Shown here piece after piece: positions 35,110 to 46,860 of a DNA stretch of 64,000 bases (position 1 is its first letter; each line of letters opens with the position of its first letter). A program made the translations under genes and the position numbers. This DNA is from Ziziphus jujuba (lineage: Eukaryota; Streptophyta; Magnoliopsida; Rosales; Rhamnaceae): contig NC_083382.1 in NCBI RefSeq assembly GCF_031755915.1, positions 7,564,001 to 7,628,000 of the forward strand. The letters are read 5' to 3'. The notes below the pieces were generated by a model. It saw nothing but the letters and a program-made list of their open reading frames with translations, did not search any database and was not told the DNA's origin.

Positions 35110-36589
35110 ATTTAGTTTCCACCTGCTTATTATTGCCTATTGCTTATCCATGCCAATATACATATATATATATATATATATATAGCACGCAGTTGATTTG
35201 TATCTTGCCTTAAGTTTAATTTGCAATTATTAACTATCATTCTTATAACAATTATTTTTCTAATCTTAATTATAATATAAATGTATTAATTTATAATTTC
35301 GTAATTTGGCTGTCTTTTTCATAATCTTTTTTAACATTAGGTTGATTTATAGCTACTATATTTCATATGATCAGGTGGCATTGATTTATTTCCTGCCAAA
35401 ACATAAAAACATAAACATTTATAGGTTTAATTATATTTTGATATTTTTTTGGTTTCCGAATGTAGTGAATTCGGACATTCGTTTTAAAATTCAACATACT
35501 GAAACTTTTATTTTTTATTTCGTACATATTTAATCCAATTATGACCAAATTCCTCGGTATGTATATTAACCAATATAAAAGAAATAATGACATACTTCAT
35601 TTCTTTTATATTTTTTCTTTGACAGTCAATAAAAAACTATGTTTAGGATGCTCCACCTAACTTAACAAAGTGGAAAACATCCAATTTAGTATGTAAAGGT
35701 TGCAGCCATACTCCATGATGGCATTAGGGGTTAAAAATCATAATAAATAAATTTTTAGATAACTCAGTGCACCAAACTAAAAATCAAGAGCTCAATGCAA
35801 GCTTTAAAACCAAAGACTTAAATTTTAATGTTTTGAAATTAGAGTGTACTAACCCCAATTTGAACATATGCATATATATGAGAGTGAGTTTCTTATTAAC
35901 AGGGATCCTGTTTTCATCAAATTAGTATGCATATATCATAAATGCCTAATTAAGATATGCATTAGCATTTGCCATTTGAAAATTGAATTTAAAAATTTAG
36001 ATGGGATGTGATAATTTTTATTATTTGCTATATAAAATATTTTTGATTTAATAAAACAACATATTCCCTTATTTGAGAATTTTCATCACGCACAAAACTT
36101 ACTTGATAATAATTTGCTTAATCAGAAGCTTAGTTCCAAACCTTCAAAATTAGTTATACCTTGAATATTCCTTATACCTTCATAAATTCATTGGCTAAGA
36201 GAGCTTTACAAGCATGCGATTTTCAAATTTTAATTACAATCCACGCCTCCCTTTCCTTATAGGTTTGTTGCTAGACAATATTCTATTAGACTATTTCCTA
36301 GTGATGATGCCCACAATATATAGATATGATGGCACTTTGTCAAACCAATGCAATATTATAAATACACATATCTCATATTTAATTTGGTGGATTTTTCAAA
36401 CTTGATTTCGCAATAATATTGGTTATATATATATATATATTGATAAAATGATGGTCATATTTAATGTAATTAGTTAAATTTATCAATTAAATATGACGGG
36501 ACTACGATTTGAAGAGTGAATTGAAGGTATTTAAATATATATTAATTGAATAAGCTGAGGCATTAACTAATCGTTTCTTTGATGGTGAT
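35110..36589. other. Intergenic, SAUR upstream region
   Basis: This is AT-rich with (TA)n at about 35162-35184, 36426-36441 and nearby. No gene or known motif was identified. Confidence 0.6.
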
Positions 36590-37948
36590 GGTATTGGATT
36601 CCGCAGTTTCTAGGTCATGTTCCATGCTGCCTTGCCATATGCCACATAATTTACTAACTAACTAGAAGTGACTCATTCCTATATATATATATATATATAT
36701 ATCTAAGCTATATCTATATCTAGCAACTATAAAGAAAGTTTGTAACCAATGTATGCAAACCACTTGTATATATGTTAATTTAATTTAAAAAAAATGTTTA
36801 AATTTTAAAATAGCCCCTTGTGTTTTGAAGTTTTTGCAGACTAACCCCTTTATTAACAAAATGACAAAATAGCCCCTCATATTTCTTTTTTTCTTTTTTC
36901 TTTTTTCAATTTAACAATCTTTATTAGTCAAATTCCTTTTTTTTTTTCTTTTTTTAAAAATGCCACTTTTAACTCTCCTATTTTTTACATATAATACTTT
37001 TTTTTTTGGGTTCAATTATAAAACATTAAATTATTTTATTATATTTTTTTTGTATAATCTAACAACATGGTTATTGCCAAACACATTTTAAGTCAGATTT
37101 TTTTCTTTTTTTAAAAATTATTATGCATTTGGTTAAATAAGGGCAAATTAGTCATTTTAAGGGGCTATAGTGTAAATTTTATAAAAAGATGGCCAATCTG
37201 CAAAAACATAATCAAAATGCAAGGGGCTGCTTTGAAATTTATTAAAAAACGTATATTACTAAAAACTTGACCCTGGAGAGAATCAAACACGACTTATGTG
37301 CAACTCCATCCATAATAGCTTCAAGCCCAATTCAACAGCCCCTTTTTTATTGGGTCAGTAAGCCCAATTCAAAAACCTTGATTATCTCGCCAGGTCCAAT
37401 TTCGAGGTCCTTAGCTTTTATTTGGTCATGTATTAAGAAATTGTTTATATATGTTTTTATAACCAATTAAATACAATTTACCCAAAAAAAAAAAAAAAGG
37501 AAAATTTTAATACAATGTCAAACAAGCTTTCTCAACAAACCAAAAAAATAATAATAATAATAAGAAGAAGAAGAAGAAGAAGAAGCTAAATTATAGGTAA
37601 GAAGATTGGTGCTGTCATCCATTGCGTCAGACGATTGGTGCTGTTATCCTTGACGCAGTGGAGATAAGCCAGCCCGTTCGAGCAGAGTGCCGATGGCCGT
37701 AGCTTTTGAACGATGCAAGCCAAAAAGAAAATAGAAAAGAAATACAATATATGTAAACAGTTTTCTTCCATTGATTTTTCAATTTTCAATTATGGTTAAG
37801 TCTGCTCAAGAAATTAAAAAAAAAAGAAAAAAAAGAAAAAAAAAGAAGAAGATACTTAAATAAAACTTGAGGCTGTGTGAAATGTTAGACCATACTACTA
37901 CATATTCTATAAGATATATATTTATAATATATATATATATATATATAT

Positions 37949-38886
37949 AGGGAGTGTCTAATATGAGGACTGTTCGTATGACTCCTGTACGGTACAAAAA
38001 TATGCTGAATTTTTCTATCCTTCGATTGTAAGATCTAGCACGAACGGTGGAGATTGAACCCAACTTCAATTGCAATTCTCACATGAGATCTTTGGCCAAA
38101 TTTTCCCTGAGTCCTTCCCGCTCGTAGCAGTCACATTCCCGCTCTCACAAGCTCGAAAGGACTTTGCCAAAATTCAATCTCCACCGTTCGATGACATTTT
38201 GAATTCTTCAGTGGAATTTATTGTAGTTGTTGTCACCATTGTGTGGTCGCAATACCAGAAGGCCTGCCATTAGCAGTTACATTAACTCTTGCTTATTCAA
38301 TGAAGAGAACGATGGCAGATAAAGCAATGGTGAGAAAGCTCTTTGTTTGCGAAACAATGGGCTCTACCACTACCATTTGTACGGACAAAACAAGTACATT
38401 AACCATGAACCAAATGAAAGTCACAAAGTGTTGGCTAGGCAAAGAATCTTTGGAAGAATTAGAAGGTTATTCTTCGGTTGCTCCATATGTTATAGAATTG
38501 TTCAGGGAAGGAATTGCTCTGAATACCACAGGTAGTGTATGCAGGCGAAGTTTTGGAATGGAATATGAAATTTCAAGTATCCAACAGAGAAAGCAATTCT
38601 TTCATGGGCAATTGAGCATTTGAATATGGATATGGAGGAAATTACAAGGAAATATTCAATTCTTCATGTTGAGGCTTTCAATTCACAGAAAAAAAAGGAA
38701 ATGGGGTTCTATCAAAGAGGAGAAATGTGGGAATGGAAAGGGGAGAAATGTGCGAAAACCCACAACTGAGGGAATGTTCAATCTCCATCGTTCGTGCTAG
38801 GTCTTACAATCGAAGGGCAGGTAAATTTAACATGTTTTTGGACCGCACAGGAGCCATACGGACGGTCCTCATATTAGACACTCCCT
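37949..38886. mobile_element. Pack-MULE-like element carrying a Ca2+-ATPase fragment
   Basis: Terminal inverted repeats of 111 bases (37949-38059 and 38776-38886) begin agggagtgtctaatatgagg and match over their length with roughly one difference in seven. They enclose about 715 bases, including a piece of an ACA-type calcium pump gene. There is no transposase. Segments B and C lack this insert at the matching position, so the outer boundaries are confirmed by comparison. The insertion is in a (TA)n tract, so a target-site duplication cannot be read. Long TIRs plus a host-gene fragment and no transposase fit a Pack-MULE; assignment to Mutator is inference. Confidence 0.85.
38186..38720 (+). 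pseudogene. Captured autoinhibited Ca2+-ATPase (ACA) fragment
   Basis: The fragment encodes the membrane-helix-4 to phosphorylation-loop region of plant ACA pumps: FDDILNSSVEFIVVVVTIV, (frameshift near 38240) VAIPEGLPLAVTLTLAYSMK, CETMGSTTTICTDKTSTLT, NQMKVTKCWLG and IALNTTGSVCRR. A second frameshift near 38577 precedes PTEKAILSWAIEHLNMDMEE and ILHVEAFNSQKK. The P-type signature D-K-T-G-T reads D-K-T-S-T here (Gly to Ser at 38393-38395). The rest of the pump is absent. The closest resemblance is to ACA12/ACA13-type sequences. It is fused at 38187-38190 to a partial TIR copy. It is non-functional as a pump. Confidence 0.88.
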
Positions 38887-39240
38887 ATATATATATGTGT
38901 ATATATATATAGAGAGAGAGAGAGAGAGTCCAATTCACGTTAGATCAATTTAACAATTTTAGTATTAATTTTTTCTTTATTAGCCTTTTAAAAAGCTTCA
39001 AAATTAAAATTTAAAAATAAATTAATAACCTAATATGAATTTTAAGGACATATTAAAATCATATATAGAAAAAGTGATCTTAATAAAAATATGGTAAAGT
39101 ATAAATGAATTTTTAAATTTCACTTTTTAAAGTAATTTAATGATTAAAGAAAAAAAAATTGATGGTAAATCCATTAAGTTGATTTAATGTAAGCCTAGTT
39201 GTATATATATAGGTATACAATGTCAATCAAGTGTATTTTT

Positions 39241-40921
39241 AATGGTTTTTATTGCAAGATCAAGCCTACATAAGAATTAGTTAAGATAATAAAATTTTGA
39301 TTCAAAAATCTAAAATGAAAAACAAATTTAATAAAACCCATAATTAGATTACACATTGAGCAATAAAATGGGAGTTAGATAAGTAATTAAAACGGTTATT
39401 AGCTCCTATATTTCTTAAACTAAAAACATATGGAAAATAGCCAAAGTCTTGAGTCTGTTTTCCTTTGAGGAGCTAACCTACCCGATTGATAGACATACCT
39501 TTTTAAATGCTTTATCTGTCTAGAGTTGTGTAGGTCAAAACTAAATTAACAAATTTAAATGCTTTATCCTTGGTAAAATTTAAGAGTATTAACTAGAGTT
39601 ACCAACATTGGCATAAAAAAGAGAAAGTGGAGAAATGACATATAAATTGAGAAATGATTTGGCAGGTCTAGCGTACACCTTAGCTATGTTAGTTAGTCTG
39701 ATTAAACTTATCAATTCATTAAAATTTAGCACATCAATTTTGTACATCTACATAATTAATTTGAATTGGTAATCTTTTACTTATAAATCAATTTGCTTGA
39801 TATTAGTATGTTTAATATATTCATTCTACTTACAAAGGAATATTCTAGTTTTAATTTAAATATTTTTAAGAGAAACACTTACATCAATAAAAGTAAAAAG
39901 ATGTCAAAAGAGGGAAAAGAAAAAAAAAAAAAAAAGAGTTAAAAAACAACAATAAAGAAAAATATATATGCATTTTATTTTTTTGTAACAGAAAATATAA
40001 TACGCATGTATTTTGGATATAATACCTGCATATGCAAAATAAAACTAACGTGTGCATGTATAGCTGACATGCTAAGTGCAATGCCCTATGTAGGTCTGCC
40101 ATTGTTGACAAGCCTAAAAATATCTATGCAGGATAATCCCAATTCAATTTAAACTCCTAACCCTGAGAAGAGGAGAGGTGGATATGTATGTATATATGAA
40201 AAATTGGCCATAATTCCACTTCAATTTTACTCGTAATCCCCTGAGGAGAGGAGGATATGTATATATATGGAAAACTGGCCCTTACATTTTCATGCGGAAT
40301 ATTTACTGGATTAGAAAGTGGAGGGCACGACCTTTTTTATTTATTATTATTATTATTATTTTAGAGAAAGGAGGATTTGACTGATAATGATGGTGGATGC
40401 GCATACTGTAGTTAAAGGAGGGGTTTGACGGGTGGCCCATTGTCATTATTGGGTGTAGGTTGTCTGTCACCGCTGAGGCTGGGAATGAGGCCCAACCATA
40501 ACGTACGGCAATGGGTAGTAATCATTCGTAATTGGGCTGGGTCCTTGACTATGATATCTCTTTCCAAATATAACACAAACTATATGTCAAATTTTTAGTT
40601 GATTTGTTTTTACCAGTCTTATGGCATTGGAACGTGTACAATTTACTCACGCACTGGATGACCCATCATAATATAAAATACAGCCAAACACTATTTATCT
40701 AATTTCGTTAGCAATTACGTCCCAGATTAAGGAATATATTAAAATTGTAAAACTAAAATTAAGGTCACCAGTAATCAATCATATGAATAATGACCATCTG
40801 GAAAAACCTATATATTATTTACATAAATTTAATATTGCAACAACAAATTAAAGCGGTAAAATATTTATATAGAGAGAGAAAGAGAGAGATATCACAGAGC
40901 AGGTTGGTAATTGGCAAATAT
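39241..40921. other. Intergenic, upstream of the dead reductase gene
   Basis: This is AT-rich DNA. An imperfect tandem duplication of about 70 bases lies at about 40148-40282 (both units carry an aactcctaa/actcgtaatc block, gagaagag/gaggagag and ggatatgtat…ggaaaa/gaaaaa…tggcc). From 40380 to 40560 the composition is GC-richer, which would fit the old promoter of the reductase. No gene seen. Confidence 0.5.
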
Positions 40922-41326
40922 ATGGTAATGGCCGCGAGAAGAGTTAGCAACAAGCAGGTGCCCAAGTATGCTGGTTCTTCCATTCAAGTCTGACATGTTG
41001 GTGGCAACCATCGATATAGCTTTGGAGGTTCCTGCAGATGAGCCCTCCACCACAGCGATGTACCTCTTTCGGACTATACATGGCTTCTTCGTACGTATCA
41101 TATTAATTAATGATCAAATTAACAATTATCAATTAACTAATTGTCGGTACATACTAATTATATATATATATATATATACATAGGTATGTCGGGGAAGATT
41201 GCATATGCAGTTTCTTTGAAGTGAGTAATAAGCCGAAGAAAGGATAATACTGTTCGTTTCAGCAGCATCCGAGGCAGTGGGCAGCTTGGTCAATTTGCTA
41301 AATTGGAAGATTGTTATGTTGTTGGG

Positions 41327-42115
41327 TGTAACAGTCCAGTCCATCCGTATGAGATATTGTTCATTTTGGACCCAGTCCGCATGAGATATTGTCCGCTTTG
41401 GGCCCAGTCCGCATGGTTTTAAAAGGCTTCTCAGTAGTTAGGGGTCACACCCCTTTACCTGCCAGTCCCACTAGCCCAAGCCTCCTAGACCCAACCGAGA
41501 TATTGTCCGCTTTGGCTCACCACTTCGCGGCTTTGCTTCCTCACAGGAAGGCCTCTCAAGGGAAAGGTATCTACACCCTCTTATAAGGCATGCTTCGTTT
41601 TCCTTTCCAACCGATGTGAGACTTCACAATCCACCCTCATTGGGATCCAGCGTCCTCGCTAGCACACCAATCCGGATCCGGTTCTGATACCAACCTGCAT
41701 GAGATATTGTCCGCTGATACCAACCCACATGAGATTTTGTCCGCTTTGGGCCCAGCTCGTACGGTTTTACCCTTTCCAACCGATGTGAGACTTTACAATC
41801 CACCCTCATTGGGATCTAGCATCCTCGCTAGCACACCGATCTGGACCCGGCTCTGATACCAATCTGCATAAAATATTGTCCGCTTTAGGCCCAGCTCGTA
41901 CGGTTTTAAAAGGCCTCTCAGTGGTTAGGGGTCCCACCCCTTCATCTGCCAGTCCCACTGGGACGGGCTTCCAAGACCTTATTGAGATATTATCCGCTTT
42001 AGCTTACCACCTCACGGCTTTGCTTCCTCACAGGAAGACCTTTCAAGGTAAAGGTATCCATACCCTCTTATAAGGCATACTTCGTTCATCTTTCCAACCG
42101 ATGTGGAATTTTACA
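41327..42115 (-). mobile_element. Three-LTR tandem array of a very small LTR retrotransposon
   Basis: Reading the plus strand left to right: LTR 41327-41628 (tgtaacagtcc… to …gacttcaca); internal domain about 41629-41693; a short interrupted piece 41694-41723; shortened LTR 41724-41797; second internal domain about 41798-41862; LTR 41863-42115. Each internal domain is about 65 bases. On the minus strand each starts with TTGGTATCAGA(A/G)CC, a primer-binding site for initiator-Met tRNA, and ends with a purine-rich TGAGGGTGGAT. There is no coding capacity. The flanks are ttggg (41322-41326) and atggg (42116-42120), a five-base duplication with one difference. The array splits an exon of the dead reductase gene. 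Confidence 0.85.
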
Positions 42116-42490
42116 ATGGGAATCAAGAAAAGGTCAATACGTATGTATGTATGTATGTGCGTGCGCATATATATATAGATTTTTTTTAATTAGTTTTATT
42201 ATTTGTTATTATTAATTTATCAGTGATTATTATCAATTTGTTTGATAAATGTTAATTAACATATTTAATTCTATTAATTTTTTACACCAAAATTTTAAAA
42301 GTAATTTTTTTGAATTATTAACTACTTAATTATTATCCGAGATTTCACATTAATAACCACTCACTAATAATTATAAATAAAACCTTTCTAGTATATATGA
42401 GATCATGTATATGATCACCCTATGAAATAATTTAATTTTAATTAACATAATATTTATGATGTGAATGTGTGATTTATATAATTAAAATAG

Positions 42491-42718
<228 letters not shown>

Positions 42719-42721
42719 TGA

Positions 42722-43126
42722 AAAGTATCAAAATTAGAAGGAAAATTGATTTCTGAAATTTAATTTCTTAGAAATTAATTTCATAAGAATTAATTTTTCT
42801 CTTGTTATATGTTTAGAGAGTAATAAGAAAGTTGAGTTTGTAAGTAATTATATTTAATATTATATAATAAATTATGAGAAAACATATATTTTAAAAAAAT
42901 TTCAAAACTATTTTCTCTAAGATTTTCAAAATAATATCTTTATAACCGAAGCAATTTTCGCATATATTTTCTTATATTGATAGGAATCTAATTTCTTGGG
43001 TTTACGTTTTTTCCACCTCATAATAAATATCTAAATAAAAGAAAGTTATTGCTTTTTCAAAAAAATTAGAATCTCACTATAACTTTACCGTTATCCAAAC
43101 AGAAGGACTTCGAAATCTCTTCGAGA
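42722..43126. other. Decayed intron of the reductase pseudogene
   Basis: This AT-rich stretch lies between the last two recognisable DBR exon remnants. Its left end follows the stop created after QPRLV in the fourth piece. No other feature seen. Confidence 0.4.
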
Positions 43127-43744
43127 CCTGATTCAAGAGGCTTCACATTATGGGGTTCACACATCGTGATTATGACCATACCTAGCACAAATTTTTGGAC
43201 TATGTGCTACCTCACATCCGCAACCACAGATTGTCTACATTGAAGACATTGTTCAAAGACTTGACGTTGCTTCGGCGGCTCGTTGGACTTTTCTCCTATC
43301 GCAATATCAGTAAACAAGTTGTTAAAAATGCTGATTTCGACGATAAGGAGTGAGCTATGAATCATGCATGAGATCTGAGATATCCTTATTCCTTACGCAA
43401 GCAGTAGCTGCTATAATTTGTGTGATATAGATATCTTATATATGCGTGTATTAATTAATTGTATCCTATATAGATACAATAATTGTATAGTAAGAAACTC
43501 TAACATTAATAAAGAATGAATATATAACAAATGTTAAAAATAATCACATTCTACGTGAGGTTTTAAATTTGAATTTAAATATTAATTATCATTTTATTTA
43601 GTGGTTAAATGTTTATCAGATAACATCTTGATTTAACCAAGTAAAATATTTCTAATAAAAGATCTACCAATATACTTGTTTCTTATTAAAGAATCCATAA
43701 TTTAATTCAATTCAAGATATTTACATGACAAAAACTTATCCATT

Positions 43745-44875
43745 GGTTTTCACTTTCTAGTTCATGTTCCATGCTGCCTTACCATATGTCACATAATTTT
43801 TTAACTAGCTAGTAGTGACTCATTTCTATATATTTTAGCAACAATAGCTTGAAACTGTTTGTATTTTACAGAGAGCCGACAAGAAATTCCATTAATAACT
43901 GGCTGTTTTGATCCTTTGGAACAACTTGATGAATTTAGTAAATCTTTTTAGGAGACCCCAATGACTATAGATAGAACCTATCCAATTTTTACCGTGCGAT
44001 GGTTAGCTGTTCACGGACTAGCTGTACCTATCGTTTCTTTTTTGGGGTCAATATCAGCTTTGTAACCAGTACATGCAAACCAATTGTACATTAGTTCAAT
44101 TTAATCGATACTAAAAGGAAAAAGGGTAAATTTTAAAATAGCCCCTTGTATGTTGAAGTTTTGGCAGATTATTTCCCTATTTTGAAAATACTACACTATG
44201 GCCCCTCGCATTTCGTTTTTGTTTCAATATAACCTCTCTGTTAGTCAAATTACATTTTTTCCCCAAAATGACACTTTTAACCGTCCTATTCATACTTTAA
44301 TTTTTATTTTTTCTCAGCTATACAACTTTAATTTATGACATTATAAGGTTTTTTTTGTATAATCGAAGAACATTGTCATTGTCAAGCACATTTTGTAAGT
44401 CAAATTATTTTTCTTATTTTTTAAATTATTATGCATTTAATTAAATAAAGGTTAAATTAGTCATTTTATGTTAAAATGTTACTAAATTGAAAATACAAAT
44501 GATAGTGTAATTTTTTTTAAAATAAGGGACTAATATGCAAAAACATCGAAATGAATCGGGATTTTTTGAAATTTAGCCAAAACAAAGAAAATGTATGTTA
44601 CCCAAAACTTGATCTTGGAGACAATTGATTGCTCTTTATGAGCAAGCTCCATTAGAGAAAATCTTCAGTGCATCGGTGGTACCAGCTCAGCTGATACCAC
44701 TCCAAATAATTTGCTTACATGTGGATGATTGCCACGTTGGATTGTCTTCCCGCAAAAACTCATTAACCCTATTGAGCACCGTTTCTATTTTGCGCCTGTC
44801 TTCTCCGCCTCGTGCATTGAAGCTGCTGCATTCTCTGTGCTGTGGAACAAACTGCTGCCTAATTATATTATATAT

Positions 44876-44932
<57 letters not shown>

Positions 44933-46337
44933 TTGTTTTATTATAATTTTTTTTTTAATTTTTGGGTGAATAGCTGTCTCCCCATTATCAAGAAAGGGGG
45001 AAAAAAAAAAAAAAAAAGAGTAAAAATCAGTGGACAATTGGCTATGGATCCAGTTAGATTTTTTTTTCCCCTAATTTCTCTGTAAATTCCATTAAAGCTG
45101 AAAAAAAAACATTTTCACGGTAAGTAATTGTCTCTTGTTAACAACTAAGATTTACAATATCCAGAAACTTAAGGAGGTGAAATAGAGTTGAAACCAAGTC
45201 CGCCGGAGCTGGAGTAATTTTTTTTGTGGTGCCAAAAATGACTACGCCTGGAAAACAAATATATATATATTTTTTTTCTTAAGAGGTGTTCCAATTGTTC
45301 TTGAATCCATGAACATTCACTACTTCAGAGAAAGATCATGAGAAGGTGTGTGTTGAACTAGCTTCAGAGGCAATAGATGTACTCATAAATTTTATAGTGC
45401 CCACCGAATTAATTTTTGATGTACTCTAATTATTTTTTACCACTTTATTTCATTTTATTTCTTTCCTTTCCTTTTATCATAGAGGATGCAGCAGCTTCAA
45501 CGGAGGAGGCGGAGAAGCCAAGGCACAAAAAAGAAACGGTGCCCAACGGCGTTAATGAGTTTTTGGGGGGAATGCTGTCGACGTGGAAATCATCCATATG
45601 TCATTAAATGAAAGGGAGAAGTACTGAGTTTTGAATACTTGGCTTATGATATGACTTTTTTTAACACATGTCAACAAATCATTTGGAGTGGTATCAGTTG
45701 AGCTGGTACCACCGATGCACAGAAAATTTTCTCCCATCCATAACAGGATCAAGCCCAATTCAACAACCTTGATTATCTCGCCAAGTTCAATTTCGGGGCG
45801 TCAGCCTCTTTTGTTGGTCATGTTTAAGAAATTGTTTTATATATGCTCTTATGACCAAGTAAATACAATTGACCGGAAAGAAAATAATTAAATACAATGT
45901 CAAACAAGCTTTCTCTATGATAACAAAAGAAAATTTAAAATAAAAAAGAAAAAGAAGAAGCTAAATTATAAGTAAGAAGATAGGTGCTATTATCCTTGAA
46001 GTTGAAGCAATGGAGGATAAGCAAGCTATTTGAACAAAATACCCATGGCTCTTTTAACGATGCAAGCAAAAAAAAGACGAAAAAAAGAAATAGAAGGAAA
46101 GAGAAGAGAAAAGAAATGCCATATATGTAGACAGTCTTCTTCAATTGATTTTCCAATTTTCAAGCAAGTTTTTTTAAGTCTACCATTAAATAAGACTGCT
46201 CTACGAGTTTAGTTGTTAAGAATAACCAATTACTTAATTTATTCAAAAACAAAGATATTTGAGGTTGTGTAAAATGTTAGAACATACTACTGGCATGTAT
46301 TCTACAACATATATATTTATAATATACATCTCATATT

Positions 46338-46370
<33 letters not shown>

Positions 46371-46860
46371 TGGAACTCATATCAAGTCAATCCAATATTT
46401 TTAGCATTACTTATTCTTTATTAGCTCTTAAATCTTTTAAAAGTTAAAGATTTAAAAATTAATTAATAATGTAATATAAATTTAATGATATATTAAAATA
46501 CTGTTTGTGAAAAGCGAAATCTATAAAGATTGGATGAATCATGAATATATTTTTTAAATGAAATCTTGCTATATGTAATTATCGATATTGATCACTAGTT
46601 TATATAGTAAATTTTAATTATATTATTTAATTATATTATTTTTATACTAAATTTATAAAAATAAATCCATCAATAGTAACTATTTAAATTATCATCAAGT
46701 ATGTAGGTTCAATGATGAAAAATAATTTTTTTCTTTTGAAATATTATATTTTGAAGTGATCTAATGGTTAATAAAAGAATTCTTGACGATGAAACTATTA
46801 GGTTGAATGTAAGCTAGGTTGTATACAAATATACAATTTGATTACTGGCTATTGAAAGCT
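43745..46860 (+). repeat. Segmental duplication, copy B
   Basis: This is collinear with copy A (36590-39240) once the element at 44655-45733 is removed. Shared blocks include catgttccatgctgcctt, aaaatagccccttgt, ccataa(c/t)ag with caagcccaattcaaca, ccttgattatctcgcca, and aaatgttaga(a/c)catactact. It contains the site that is filled by the Ca2+-ATPase element in copy A and is empty here (about 46335-46345, a TA/GA tract). Its right part was copied again to make unit C. Confidence 0.75.
44655..45733. mobile_element. Long-TIR non-autonomous DNA transposon (MULE-like), 1.08 kb
   Basis: The inverted ends start gagaaaat(c/t)ttc(a/t)gtgca and share catcggtggtaccagctca, then gataccactccaaat. The left arm extends to about 44845 and the right arm back to about 45480, the right arm having about 60 extra bases inside it. 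The centre is AT-rich with (TA)n at 44886-44929 and poly-A. There is no transposase frame. The paralogous site in copy A reads straight through (ctccatccataa), which confirms the boundaries. Flanks gctccatta and ccatccata are consistent with an imperfect 9-base target duplication. Long arms and a likely 9-base duplication fit Mutator-like elements. Confidence 0.82.

Larger units (their letters stand above)
36590..39240 (+). repeat. Segmental duplication, copy A
   Basis: Without the inserted element at 37949-38886, this segment aligns collinearly with copy B (about 43745-46860) and in part with copy C. Shared landmarks in order are catgttccatgctgcctt, the aaaatagccccttgt block, attcaacagcccctt/attcaacaaccttg with ccttgattatctcgcca, aaattgttta followed by an A-rich stretch, agctaaattata with aagaagat and ggtgctgt, gtagacag/gtaaacag with tcttc, tgaaatgttagaccatacta, and a closing (TA)n(GA)n tract. 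Identity is visibly lower than between B and C. No intact coding frame belongs to the duplicated DNA itself. Confidence 0.75.

Noticed and set aside
44625..45085. Plus-strand frames around 44.6-45.1 kb
   Set aside because: They run from the arm of the long-TIR element into a (TA)n tract. No independent gene.
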